Source: Niallia nealsonii (GTDB taxonomy: Bacteria > Bacillota > Bacilli > Bacillales > Cytobacillaceae). From it: 64,000 nucleotides of DNA. The DNA lies in NCBI RefSeq assembly GCF_002835805.1, contig NZ_PISE01000044.1, positions 1 through 64,000 of the forward strand, read 5' to 3'. The translations under genes were made by a program, and so were the position numbers. Numbering within the stretch: the first letter of the stretch is position 1; every line of letters begins with the position of its first letter. Under the pieces are notes generated by a model. That model was given only the letters and a program-made list of their open reading frames with translations. It was not told the origin of the DNA and did not search any database. Below, piece after piece: positions 46,357-55,513 of this stretch.

Positions 46357-47790
46357 TTAAAATGGTAAATCCATTAAATTCCATACAGGACTGTTAATTG
46401 CAGTATCCATATCCTGTGCAAAAACTTTAAATCCATCAAAGCCATGATAAGGACCACTATAATCCCAGGAGTGCATTTGTCTGAAAGGTATACCTAATTT
46501 GTGATAAACATATTTTTCTTTAACACCTGCACCCATTAAATCAACATCCAGCTTGTCTGATAAAAACTCTACATCAAATGCACCTGGATCATCATATAGA
46601 ACCGTACCTTCTTTTAACTCCACAATTGTTTTCTCATAGTCATCTTTATGTGCAAATTCATAACCGGTAGCAACAATTTCCATTCCAAGATCTTCATATG
46701 CCCCTATAGTATGCCTTGCACGCAGCCCCCCTATAATAAGCATTACTTTTTTCCCTTCTAAACGAGGGTGATATTTTTCAATAACTTCATCCATTTCATC
46801 TTTATATGCAGCAATCACTCTTTCTGCATTAGCTTGTATTGTTTCATCAAAATGAGCCGCAATTGCCCGCAAACTTTCAATTGTTTTCGTTGGACCAAAA
46901 AAATTATATTCCATCCAAGGAATTCCATATTCTTTTTCCATTGTTTTAGCCATATAGTTCATAGAACGATAGCAATGGATTAAATTAAGCTTAGATTTGT
47001 GCGTAATTCCTAATTCATTGATTGAGCCATCTCCGGACCACTGCGCAATTACTCGTAAACCTATCTCCTCTAGTAAAATACGAGATGCCCAAGCGTCCCC
47101 GCCAATATTATAATCCCCAATGATTGCTACATCATATGGACCAGCTTCTTCAAGCTCCCTAGTTCCCATAACATGGTCACGTATGGTATCATTAGCAATA
47201 TGATGACCTAAAGACTGGCTTACTCCCCTGAATCCTTCGCAACGAACCGGTATTACAGGTACACCAAGCTCTTTGGTCATTTTTTTGCCAACAGCCTCTA
47301 TATCATCTCCGATTAATCCTACCGGACACTCTGATTGAATAGAGATTCCTTTGGCTAACGGAAACATTTCTTTTACTTCTTTACATAAAGCCTCTAACTT
47401 TTTATCTCCCCCAAAGACGATATCTCTCTCTTGGAAATCGCTTGTTATTTGCATAACTGTAAAATTATTAACTCCTAAGGTACCAGTTGCATAATTTCTT
47501 CGTGTGCCCCAGCTATATTGTCCACATCCTACTGGACCGTGACTTATATGAATCATATCTTTAATTGGTCCCCATACAACCCCTTTTGATCCTGCATAAG
47601 CACAACCACGGATAGTCATAACACCTGGACGTGATTTTATATTCGATTTTACCGAGCATTTTCCACTTTCAATATTCTCTTCTTCTACTACTTGAAAATG
47701 TTTTTTCTTGAATTTTTTTGTTCTTTCAGGATAGACCTCCAGTAATTCTTCGAGCATTTTCTGTCTATCCGTAATTTCTTTTGTACTCAA
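46357..47790 (-). CDS. nifD: Nitrogenase MoFe protein alpha chain
   Basis: The 477-residue chain contains the P-cluster cysteines Cys63 ([10 protein letters not shown]), Cys89 ([12 protein letters not shown]) and Cys155 ([12 protein letters not shown]) and both FeMo-cofactor ligands, Cys273 ([10 protein letters not shown]) and His440 ([10 protein letters not shown]). The GTRRN and RPGVMT segments are also conserved. All catalytic ligands are intact, so this is a real Mo-nitrogenase, not a paralogue. TTG start with GCGAGGTG upstream, 33 bases after nifH. Confidence 0.97.
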   Translation of the reverse strand: MSTKEITDRQKMLEELLEVYPERTKKFKKKHFQVVEEENIESGKCSVKSNIKSRPGVMTIRGCAYAGSKGVVWGPIKDMIHISHGPVGCGQYSWGTRRNYATGTLGVNNFTVMQITSDFQERDIVFGGDKKLEALCKEVKEMFPLAKGISIQSECPVGLIGDDIEAVGKKMTKELGVPVIPVRCEGFRGVSQSLGHHIANDTIRDHVMGTRELEEAGPYDVAIIGDYNIGGDAWASRILLEEIGLRVIAQWSGDGSINELGITHKSKLNLIHCYRSMNYMAKTMEKEYGIPWMEYNFFGPTKTIESLRAIAAHFDETIQANAERVIAAYKDEMDEVIEKYHPRLEGKKVMLIIGGLRARHTIGAYEDLGMEIVATGYEFAHKDDYEKTIVELKEGTVLYDDPGAFDVEFLSDKLDVDLMGAGVKEKYVYHKLGIPFRQMHSWDYSGPYHGFDGFKVFAQDMDTAINSPVWNLMDLPF

Positions 47791-47823
47791 TGGAATTCAC
47801 CTCGCTTTTTTAGAAATCATTAT

Positions 47824-48711
<888 letters not shown>

Positions 48712-48726
48712 TCATAATATTAATTT

Positions 48727-50103
48727 TTACATAAATATTGGTTCCGACGAGTTCATATACTGGTAGAATTTGCTGCTTTCATAAAGAAGTTCTTCTATAT
48801 TTCCAGACTTAATAAATGGTACAATTCCTCTCTCTAATAAATACTTTTGCGGCGCCTCGCCGATTCCTGAACACAATAACATTTGACAGTCCTTTAAGAT
48901 TGTCGCTGTTTCTGCTAAAATTGGCTTTTTGTTTGTTCCGCAATTAATTTTACCTACACAATAAGATTGAACTTTTCTTACGCCTACAAACTTAATCACT
49001 TCTTTATGAACATCAAAAATCAAAAATTCTTTTGCATGTCCAAAATGTAAGTTTACCCTTGCATTTCCCCGTGTTGTTATTGCGATTCGGATTCCAGGAA
49101 TTGAAAAAGATGCTTCTGCTCTTATTTTGGCAACTTTTCCCTGTTTTTTCTTTTTACTTTCCTGAATCTTCAATTCCAATTTTTCTTGATAGTTTTTTCT
49201 TTCTTCTAAGTCATAGTGAATAGAAATATTCATAAGCTTTTCTTTTGTGAATTCCGAACTTCTATCTTCTCCTAATAAACCAACTGCATCTGCTCGACAT
49301 TGTCTGCAATGCTTCATCATTTTTAAACTGCCAGAACACTTTTCTTGAACTTGCTGCACTTCCTTAGCTGTTGGATTTCTTATGCCATTCTTTTCAAAAA
49401 CTGTATCAGGAGTTACAATAAGCGGCATAATATTATGAACAAAAGCTCCTCTATCCTTTATCGCTTTTGAAACCTCCTCCATGTGATGATCATTAATTCC
49501 TGGAATAAGAACAGAATTTACTTTACATAAAATCCCTCGCTCAGTTAGAGCTTCTAATCCTTTTAATTGATTATTAATAAGAATTTCCGCTGCTTCTATG
49601 CCCTTATATCGTTTACCTTCGTAGAATATCCAGGAATAAATGTGCTGGCCGACTAAAGGATTTACTGCATTAATCGTAATCGTTACATGGTCAATATTTA
49701 ATTCATGTATCTGATCCACAAATTCTAATAGGCGCAGGCCGTTTGTACTCAAGCATAATTTAAGATCAGAGGCTTTTTTTGCAACCCCTCGAAATGTTTC
49801 AAAGGTTCTTTCCGGATTGGCTAAAGGATCTCCAGGCCCTGCAATTCCAACAACAGATGTTTGTTTTATTTCCCCTGCAACAACCAATACTTTTTTTACT
49901 GCTTCTTCTGGTTTTAAAACTTCACTTACTACACCCGGTCTACTTTCATTTGCACAGTCAAACTTACGACTACAATAATTACATTGAATATTGCAAGCAG
50001 GTGCTACAGGCACATGCATACGCGCAAAATAGTGATGAGCATCCTCACTATAGCAAGGGTGACGAGCAATTCGATCTTCTAAGTCCTGATTAATCGTCTT
50101 CAC
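48727..50103 (-). CDS. nifB: FeMo-cofactor biosynthesis radical SAM protein NifB
   Basis: First gene of the operon. NifB makes NifB-co, the 8Fe-9S-C core of FeMo-cofactor. The 458-residue protein joins a radical SAM domain, with Cys37, Cys41 and Cys44 in PACNIQCNYCSRKFDC and the GIAGPGDPLANPERTFETF region, to a C-terminal NifX-like domain from about residue 340 (IRIAITTRGNARVNLHFGHA, VGKINCGTNK). Extra cysteines CRQCRAD bind the other clusters. The start ATG follows GGGGAGGGAGAG. The transcript leader is about 160 bases. Confidence 0.96.
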   Translation of the reverse strand: MKTINQDLEDRIARHPCYSEDAHHYFARMHVPVAPACNIQCNYCSRKFDCANESRPGVVSEVLKPEEAVKKVLVVAGEIKQTSVVGIAGPGDPLANPERTFETFRGVAKKASDLKLCLSTNGLRLLEFVDQIHELNIDHVTITINAVNPLVGQHIYSWIFYEGKRYKGIEAAEILINNQLKGLEALTERGILCKVNSVLIPGINDHHMEEVSKAIKDRGAFVHNIMPLIVTPDTVFEKNGIRNPTAKEVQQVQEKCSGSLKMMKHCRQCRADAVGLLGEDRSSEFTKEKLMNISIHYDLEERKNYQEKLELKIQESKKKKQGKVAKIRAEASFSIPGIRIAITTRGNARVNLHFGHAKEFLIFDVHKEVIKFVGVRKVQSYCVGKINCGTNKKPILAETATILKDCQMLLCSGIGEAPQKYLLERGIVPFIKSGNIEELLYESSKFYQYMNSSEPIFM

Positions 50104-50220
50104 ACTCTCTCCCTCCCCAAAATAGAGTTATTCTTATACACGAATACATAGTTGCTAATTTTATCCTTGGCACCACTCCTTTTTTCTTTTTTCTTCCTTC
50201 AACTTAAAAGTTTCCAACAC

Positions 50221-50264
50221 ATCAACATTGTTAATTCCATTAATTGGAATTTAATTTTGTTGAT
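50221..50264 (-). promoter_or_regulatory. 44-bp dyad at the nif transcription start
   Basis: Two nested inverted repeats share a centre near 50242: ATCAACA/TGTTGAT outside (50221-50227, 50258-50264) and AATTCCA/TGGAATT inside (50233-50239, 50245-50251). Its right edge is where the transcript should start. It could be a second regulator site (TGTTAATTCCATTAATT at 50229-50245 is a poor GlnR-like box) or a 5' RNA hairpin. Confidence 0.6.
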
Positions 50265-50270
50265 ACTCCG

Positions 50271-50299
50271 ATAATATTTATTGTCGAATGCCGAATCAA
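50271..50299 (-). promoter_or_regulatory. Sigma-A promoter of the nif operon
   Basis: On the minus strand TTGATT (50294-50299) and TATTAT (50271-50276) are exactly 17 bp apart. Transcription should start near 50263-50265. No -24/-12 (sigma-54) sequence and no NifA site is seen. Confidence 0.65.
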
Positions 50300-50305
50300 C
50301 GGAAT

Positions 50306-50322
50306 TGTCAGAAAATTTAACG
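50306..50322 (-). promoter_or_regulatory. GlnR/TnrA-type box upstream of the nif promoter
   Basis: TGTCAGAAAATTTAACG fits the TGTNA-N7-TNACA consensus with one mismatch, including the inner A/T block. It ends six bases before the -35 element, the position used for activation by GlnR at Paenibacillus nif promoters. The glnR gene itself is outside the window. Confidence 0.65.
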
Positions 50323-50516
50323 TGCTATTTTTTGCAACCGCTTTTAAATGCGTGTTTTATTCAAAAAGTTGTAACAAAAAGATATTTTCACAAAAAACTA
50401 ACCATTTTTTGTCTATTTATATTTAAAAAAATAAGATTTTTTTCTTTAGGGGGAAGGAAAAAGAAGTTTTTTTATATTATGACTGTTTTCGTAAACTTTG
50501 TTGCTTTTAAAGGAGT

Positions 50517-50603
50517 AGGTTGTCTTCCGTTCTAGGATGCTCGCTTTCCATGGGGCGGGCGGTGAGCCCACAGGAATCTCGCACCTTTCACTCCAATCAA
50601 CCT
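50517..50603 (-). repeat. Bacillaceae intergenic GC-rich repeat, internally deleted
   Basis: Read on the minus strand it has AGGTTGATTGGAGTGAAAGG, GTGCGAGATTCCTGTGGG, GGCTCACCGCCCGCCCC and AAAGCGAGCATCC, and ends in GACAACCT, giving AGGTTG/CAACCT ends. I recognise this pattern as a repeat common in Bacillus intergenic regions; longer copies have a middle segment that is missing here. It lies about 215 bases upstream of the nif promoter. Confidence 0.6.
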
Positions 50604-50789
50604 GTTTTAACAATGGATTTACTTATTGAAACTATCCGAAAAACAACAATCTTTTAAAAAACAGCCTATATTATTTATTTCTTAATTAGAGCAAAACCTT
50701 TAGATTATCAAGTATTTTAAATCAATCCATGACTTTTACAGAGGAAGATTGCTTTGCTAAAGGCAAATCAACAGTGTAATGAACTTAGA
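50604..50789. other. Gene-free region between the nif upstream region and the mod terminator
   Basis: About 185 AT-rich bases in which I see no gene, RNA or clear control site. Confidence 0.3.
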
Positions 50790-50834
50790 AAAAAAATACT
50801 CTCATCAGCAATTTTTTCAATAGGCTGATAAGAG
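50788..50834 (-). terminator. Terminator of the modABC operon
   Basis: On the minus strand CTCTTATCAGC pairs with GCTGATGAGAG and is followed by a run of Ts (ATTTTTTTTC). It lies about 45 bases past the modC stop. Confidence 0.8.
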
Positions 50835-50877
50835 CAAGTCTCTAACAAAAATAATACGATTCATTTGTTCAACAAAA

Positions 50878-51516
50878 TTATCCTGCATGTAATTTTTCTC
50901 TATTAACAATCTTGCCTTTTTTTAAGTGGATAATATGATTGCCCAATTTTTTAGCCTCTTCATAATCATGTGTAACCATGATTATTGGTATGTCCCACAT
51001 TTCATGAAGCCTCAACAATTCTGCATAGCACTCTTTTTTTGTTTCTTGATCGAGGCTTGAAAATGGTTCATCAAGCAGAAGGATATCCGGTTCTGTTGCT
51101 AACGCTCTGGCTAATGCTACCCTCTGCTTTTCTCCTCCAGATATTTGTTTAGGATATTTTTTTAAGAGATGCTCAATGCCTACACTCTGCACTAATCGAT
51201 TCATCAACTCCTGACTCTTCATTCCATATTGAATATTCTTCTCTACAGTCATATGAGGAAACAGCGCAAAATCTTGAAATAAGTATCCTACTTTTCTTTG
51301 TTGAATTTTTACTGATTTTCTATTTGTTTGATAAAAGGTCTTTTGATTTAATTGGATAAGTCCTTCATCAGGATTATCAAGCCCTGCAATACAATTTAGT
51401 ATGGTGGTTTTCCCGGAACCCGATGGCCCAAAAAGAATGACTATATTATTATTTTCTTTTAATTCTACATCGATTGTAAAATGTGGAAGATTTTTTTTTA
51501 TCTTGATGGCAAGCAT
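50878..51516 (-). CDS. modC: Molybdate ABC transporter ATP-binding protein
   Basis: The 212-residue ATPase has Walker A FGPSGSGKTTILNCIAG, the signature ISGGEKQRVALARALA, Walker B ILLLDEPFSSLD and VTHDYEEA. It is short because it lacks the C-terminal molybdate-binding MOP/TOBE domain of the Escherichia coli ModC, so feedback inhibition by that route is not expected. ATG 51516 follows AAAGGGGAC and is preferred to 51552. Last gene of modABC, overlapping or abutting modB. Confidence 0.9.
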   Translation of the reverse strand: MLAIKIKKNLPHFTIDVELKENNNIVILFGPSGSGKTTILNCIAGLDNPDEGLIQLNQKTFYQTNRKSVKIQQRKVGYLFQDFALFPHMTVEKNIQYGMKSQELMNRLVQSVGIEHLLKKYPKQISGGEKQRVALARALATEPDILLLDEPFSSLDQETKKECYAELLRLHEMWDIPIIMVTHDYEEAKKLGNHIIHLKKGKIVNREKLHAG

Positions 51517-51541
51517 TTTTTGTCCCCTTTCTTCACACTCT

Positions 51542-52219
51542 TTACTTTTCACTTTTATATCTTAATAAATTGCGTTTACTCCACCAATTAATCCAAATAA
51601 TTGCTCCAAAACCAAGAATAATTAAAATGATTACCCAATATGTAGCAACCTGCGAATTTCCAGATTGAACTGCAAAATAAATGGTCAACGGTATTGTATC
51701 TGTTTTCCCTGGAATAAAACCAGCGATCATTAAAGTTGCTCCAAATTCTCCTAATGATCTAGCAAAAGTTAATACTAGACCCGCCAATAAACCAGGCCAA
51801 GCAAGAGGAAATGATACCGTCCAAAAAACCTTCCATTTGGAAGCCCCCATTATTTGGGCTGCACTTTCTAAATTTTTATCATAATTTTGAAAAGCTGCAG
51901 AAGCACTTTGATACATTAAAGGAAACGATACAACAATGGAGGCAATAACTGCACCTATCCAGGTGAATACAATTTGTAGATCAAACCAATCTAGCAAGAA
52001 TTTTCCTATTGCCCCGTTTTTCCCAAAAAGAAATAATAAAGAAAACCCGACAACTGTTGGCGGTAATACTAAAGGCAATAGGATAATTCCTTCTACGATA
52101 CTTTTCCCAAAAAATTCACTTCTCGCTATAAATAATGCTAAAATAATTCCTAAAATAAAAACAATGCATGTAGCTATACTAGCAATTTTCAGCGATAAAA
52201 TAAAAGGTGTATAATTCAT
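51542..52219 (-). CDS. modB: Molybdate ABC transporter permease
   Basis: A 225-residue permease with five membrane segments and the EAA loop that contacts the ATPase (YDKNLESAAQIMGASKWKVF), together with ILLPLVLPPTVVGFSLLFLF and FARSLGEFGATLMIAGFIPG, typical of ModB/CysT-type proteins. It is flanked by modA and modC, which decides molybdate (or tungstate) over sulfate as the likely cargo. Molybdate is needed here for FeMo-cofactor and for the Mob/Moe pathway. Confidence 0.93.
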   Translation of the reverse strand: MNYTPFILSLKIASIATCIVFILGIILALFIARSEFFGKSIVEGIILLPLVLPPTVVGFSLLFLFGKNGAIGKFLLDWFDLQIVFTWIGAVIASIVVSFPLMYQSASAAFQNYDKNLESAAQIMGASKWKVFWTVSFPLAWPGLLAGLVLTFARSLGEFGATLMIAGFIPGKTDTIPLTIYFAVQSGNSQVATYWVIILIILGFGAIIWINWWSKRNLLRYKSEK

Positions 52220-52282
52220 ATCTGTTATTAACTCCTTGTTTTCCGTTCCTTTATTTCAGAAATATTCAGTCTTTAGATTGCT

Positions 52283-53074
52283 TTATTTAGAAAATCCATA
52301 ATTACTTAATATTTTTTGTGCTTCATCCGTATTCAAAAATTCAACAAACGCCTTTGCCTCATCAAGGTTTTTAGTATCTTTAAGTACAGCACCTGGATAA
52401 ACGATTGGTTTATGCCATGTTGGGTCTGCTTCTGCTAGTACTTTGACTTTATCGGATAAAAGAGCGTCACTTGAATAAACAAATCCAACATCTGTATTAC
52501 CTGATTCCACATATTTCAGCGTTTGTGCAACATCACTTCCATAAACAAAGTGCTTTTCTAACTCTTTCCATTTCTCGATTTTTATCAATGCTTCTTTTGC
52601 ATATGATCCTGCAGGTACACTCTCTGGATCTCCCATGGCAATTTGTCCAATTTTATCAGTTAATTTTTCAAAAGAATCAATTTTAATGTCACTATCCTTG
52701 CTTGCAATTAATACAATCTTATTTCCAGAAAAATCTTTTCTCGTCTCTTCTACAATCATTTTCTTTTCAGATAATGTATCCATCCACTTTTGATCAGCTG
52801 ATAAAAAAATGTCTGCAGGTGCACCTTGCTCAATCTGTTGGGCTAAAGTGCCAGAACTGCCGAAATTATTTGTAAATTTAACGTCCGAATGTTCTTTCTG
52901 AAATCCTTTTTGCAAATCACTCATTGCATCTGTTAAACTAGCTGCAGCAGAAACTTTCAACTCTATTTCTTCTTTTTCATTCGTTTGTTTTGAGGCATTT
53001 TCCTGATTTCCGCATCCAATCAAAGCAATAGCAAACAATGCAGTCAAGAATAATACAAAAACTTTTTTCTTCAT
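52283..53074 (-). CDS. modA: Molybdate-binding lipoprotein ModA
   Basis: The 263-residue solute-binding protein has a lipobox IALIGCGN (Cys near residue 21) and the ModA pattern: ELKVSAAASLTDAMSDLQKGF, NFGSSGTLAQQIEQGAPADIFLSAD, AMGDPESVPAGSYAKEALIK, and DVGFVYSSDALL. These contain the small-residue oxyanion contacts. ATG 53074 follows TTGGGGGAA. First gene of modABC, divergent from the regulator gene at 53272, with a repeated operator array in between. Confidence 0.93.
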   Translation of the reverse strand: MKKKVFVLFLTALFAIALIGCGNQENASKQTNEKEEIELKVSAAASLTDAMSDLQKGFQKEHSDVKFTNNFGSSGTLAQQIEQGAPADIFLSADQKWMDTLSEKKMIVEETRKDFSGNKIVLIASKDSDIKIDSFEKLTDKIGQIAMGDPESVPAGSYAKEALIKIEKWKELEKHFVYGSDVAQTLKYVESGNTDVGFVYSSDALLSDKVKVLAEADPTWHKPIVYPGAVLKDTKNLDEAKAFVEFLNTDEAQKILSNYGFSK

Positions 53075-53102
53075 AAAAATTCCCCCAACCAACTTTTTAT
53101 TT

Positions 53103-53195
53103 ATAACTAAATATAACTTAACATAACTATTTTTATCAATTAATTATTTATTTTTATTTATAAACAACTAGTTATGCTTATTTATAATTAGTTAA
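53103..53195. promoter_or_regulatory. Phased half-site array between modA and its divergent regulator
   Basis: ATAACT occurs at 53103, 53113 and 53123, one every 10 bp. The reversed motif occurs at 53170 (AGTTAT), 53180 (ATTTAT) and 53190 (AGTTAA), again every 10 bp, so the two arms mirror each other about 53149. The left arm covers a candidate modA promoter on the minus strand (TTGATA 53134-53139, 18 bp, TATATT 53110-53115). The right arm covers a perfect rightward TATAAT at 53183-53188. I infer binding by the divergent regulator. Confidence 0.7.
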
Positions 53196-53271
53196 CGTGA
53201 TTATAAATGTGATTGATGCGTTAGTAAATGGTAAAATAAAAAAAATAGATTTTTTTTTGGAGGATTATGGA

Positions 53272-54234
53272 ATGACGACAAATGAATCCTTTACTACAGA
53301 AGAGATTGCCGAGATTTTAAAAGTTTCAAAATTAACCGTCTATGACCTTATAAAAAAGGGAGAACTTAAAGCATTTAGGGTAGGGCGCCAAATGCGCATT
53401 GATGCTGCTGATTTAGAAGCATTTAAAAAAGGATCCAGGGAAATATCACAAAATACAGTGGAACGGACGCCTACTCAAATCAGCGTTACAAATCCACAGC
53501 AAGATCATGTTTTTGAACCATTTACTAAGCATCGACCTATTATTATCAGCGGACAAGATACTTGTTTAGATATCCTGGCAAAACATATCGAGCAAACAAG
53601 CAAATCATATCGCCCCCTTCGCTCCTATATAGGCAGTCTAAATGGATTGCTAGCTATGTATAAAGGCGATGCAGATATTGTCAGCACCCATTTATATGAT
53701 GGGGAAACAAACAGCTACAATATTCCTTATGTAAAAAAACTTTTAGTAAGTCACTCTTATATTGTTATCCGCTTTATAACAAGACAAGCTGGTTTATATG
53801 TAGAGGCAGGAAATCCTAAAAATATTAAAAATTGGTCCGATCTAGATCGCAGTGATATAAAAATAATCAATAGAGAAGTAGGGTCCGGTGCCCGAGTTTT
53901 ATTGGATGAACAGCTGAAAATTAATAAAATAAACAAAAATAGTGTTAATGGATACCAACATGAATGTACAAGCCACTACAGTGTTGCTGCTATCATAACT
54001 CAAGGAAAAGCAGATGTTGGAGTAGGCATAGAACGAGCTTCTCATTATTCCAAAGGCATCGATTTTATTCCCCTAATCAAAGAGGACTATGATTTGGTTA
54101 TTCTAAAAACAGAACAAAATTATGAACTTATTAAGCTGCTATCCATTCTACTGAACTCTCAACAGCTAAAAGAGGAATTACAAGCTATTGGCTACGATGT
54201 GACAAGTACAGGAAAAATTATTTATGAACAATAA
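53272..54234 (+). CDS. HTH regulator with a PBP-like (molybdate/tungstate-sensing type) domain
   Basis: The 320-residue protein has an excisionase/MerR-like helix-turn-helix at about 5-55 (FTTEEIAEILKVSKLTVYDL, then GELKAFRVGRQMRID) and, after a linker, a periplasmic-binding-protein-like domain at about 100-310 (GLLAMYKGDADIVSTHLYDG, REVGSGARVLLDEQL, ITQGKADVGVGIERAS), the PF12727 type seen in ModE-like regulators. ATG 53272 follows TGGAGG; the longer frame to 53197 has no site. Its divergence from modA implies control of molybdate uptake in response to intracellular oxyanion. The ligand is inferred. Confidence 0.8.
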   Translation: MTTNESFTTEEIAEILKVSKLTVYDLIKKGELKAFRVGRQMRIDAADLEAFKKGSREISQNTVERTPTQISVTNPQQDHVFEPFTKHRPIIISGQDTCLDILAKHIEQTSKSYRPLRSYIGSLNGLLAMYKGDADIVSTHLYDGETNSYNIPYVKKLLVSHSYIVIRFITRQAGLYVEAGNPKNIKNWSDLDRSDIKIINREVGSGARVLLDEQLKINKINKNSVNGYQHECTSHYSVAAIITQGKADVGVGIERASHYSKGIDFIPLIKEDYDLVILKTEQNYELIKLLSILLNSQQLKEELQAIGYDVTSTGKIIYEQ

Positions 54235-54239
54235 AAAAT

Positions 54240-54295
54240 TGTTTTGATAAATCTAAATTGCTCTAAGCAGTTTTATTTATCAAAACATTTTTTTA
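54240..54295 (+). terminator. Terminator after the molybdate-type regulator gene
   Basis: A 13-bp stem (TGTTTTGATAAAT with ATTTATCAAAACA), followed by a run of eight Ts, lies just past the stop codon. Confidence 0.88.
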
Positions 54296-54496
54296 TATAA
54301 AGATTTATTTTTAGAGATTTCCCTATATCATCCTCCCTTCTTCTTAAGAAAGTTACGATATTTGTCACAGCTTTGGGGAGATTTATCCTTTAGAATAATA
54401 ACTATGCTAGTTTTTTAAATTTTCTGTCTTTTTTTACACAAGGTTAAAAACAAGTACTTAAACTTAAGTTAACAATTCTACGAGGAGGGAATTTTT

Positions 54497-55513
54497 TTGT
54501 CTATTTTACCAACCAAAAATAAGCTTGGATTTTATGAAATTCGATTAGAATCTATAGGTGGACTAGGAGCAAACCTAGCAGGCAAAATGCTGGCAGAATC
54601 AGGGGTGCTTGGCCTCGGGCTTAATGGATCCAATTTTTCCTCATATGGTTCTGAAAAAAAGGGCTCACCAGTAAAAAGCTTTATCCGCTTCTGTGATCCT
54701 GAAACGAAAATCAGAGCACATAGTCCAATTGATGAACCTCATGTTATTGGCATTTTCCATGAAGCTTTATACAAATCAGTTGATGTGATCAGTGGATTAG
54801 AACCCAATGGAATTGTCCTTGTCAACACAGCAAGAAACGTTGACTTAGTTAAACATGATTTGAATCTAAATTATGGAAAATTGGCGATAGTTGATGCGCT
54901 TCAAATTGCTGTAAAAGAAAAAACACGTGTTAATACTGCAATGCTGGGAGCATTATTTCGCATATGTAATTTTCTTGATCCTGAGGCAATGCGTAAAGTA
55001 ATAACAAAAACGTTCGAAAAAAAATATCCACATTTAGTAGAAGCAAATATCCGTACATTTGATAGAGGCTACAACGAAGTAAAATTTAAAAACTATGAAA
55101 CAACTGAAAATGCCCATACCATAGCATTTTCAAGACCCCGCTCTCGACTTGGCTATAACACACAACAAATAGGCGGCGTTATATTGGCACCAGGCAATAG
55201 TCTAATGAAAGACTTAAGCGGATCACGCCAAGGCTTTATCCCTCAATTTGACAAGGAAAGCTGTATAAGCTGCGCCTCCTGTGATACCGTTTGCCCAGAT
55301 TTTTGTTTTGTATGGGACAAAAAAGTAAATAAACGAGGACGTACCATCATGTCTCTGAAGGGGATTGACTATCAATATTGCAAAGGTTGCCTAAAATGTG
55401 TAGAGGCATGCCCAACAAGCGCTCTAAAGGGTGTTCGTGAAGTAGAAAAATTTGCGGAAACAGAGCAAGTGAAACAAAAATTTCCTTATGTTACTACAGG
55501 GGGTTGTTTATAA
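54497..55513 (+). CDS. Pyruvate/2-oxoacid:ferredoxin oxidoreductase, fused gamma-delta subunit
   Basis: A 338-residue fusion. Residues about 1-190 are the gamma (catalytic) domain (EIRLESIGGLGANLAGKMLA, SSYGSEKKGSPVKSFIR); the remainder is the delta ferredoxin domain with two complete [4Fe-4S] motifs, CISCASCDTVCP and CKGCLKCVEACP. TTG start after GAGGAGGG. It abuts the alpha-beta gene, the stop and the next start sharing TAATG. Such enzymes oxidise pyruvate to acetyl-CoA and CO2 and reduce ferredoxin or flavodoxin, which could supply low-potential electrons to nitrogenase. Confidence 0.88.
   Translation: MSILPTKNKLGFYEIRLESIGGLGANLAGKMLAESGVLGLGLNGSNFSSYGSEKKGSPVKSFIRFCDPETKIRAHSPIDEPHVIGIFHEALYKSVDVISGLEPNGIVLVNTARNVDLVKHDLNLNYGKLAIVDALQIAVKEKTRVNTAMLGALFRICNFLDPEAMRKVITKTFEKKYPHLVEANIRTFDRGYNEVKFKNYETTENAHTIAFSRPRSRLGYNTQQIGGVILAPGNSLMKDLSGSRQGFIPQFDKESCISCASCDTVCPDFCFVWDKKVNKRGRTIMSLKGIDYQYCKGCLKCVEACPTSALKGVREVEKFAETEQVKQKFPYVTTGGCL

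Noticed and set aside
50281-50535. 84-residue rightward frame across the nif promoter
   Set aside because: It lies over the GlnR box and promoter on the other strand, and its translation is low-complexity and Lys/Phe-rich.
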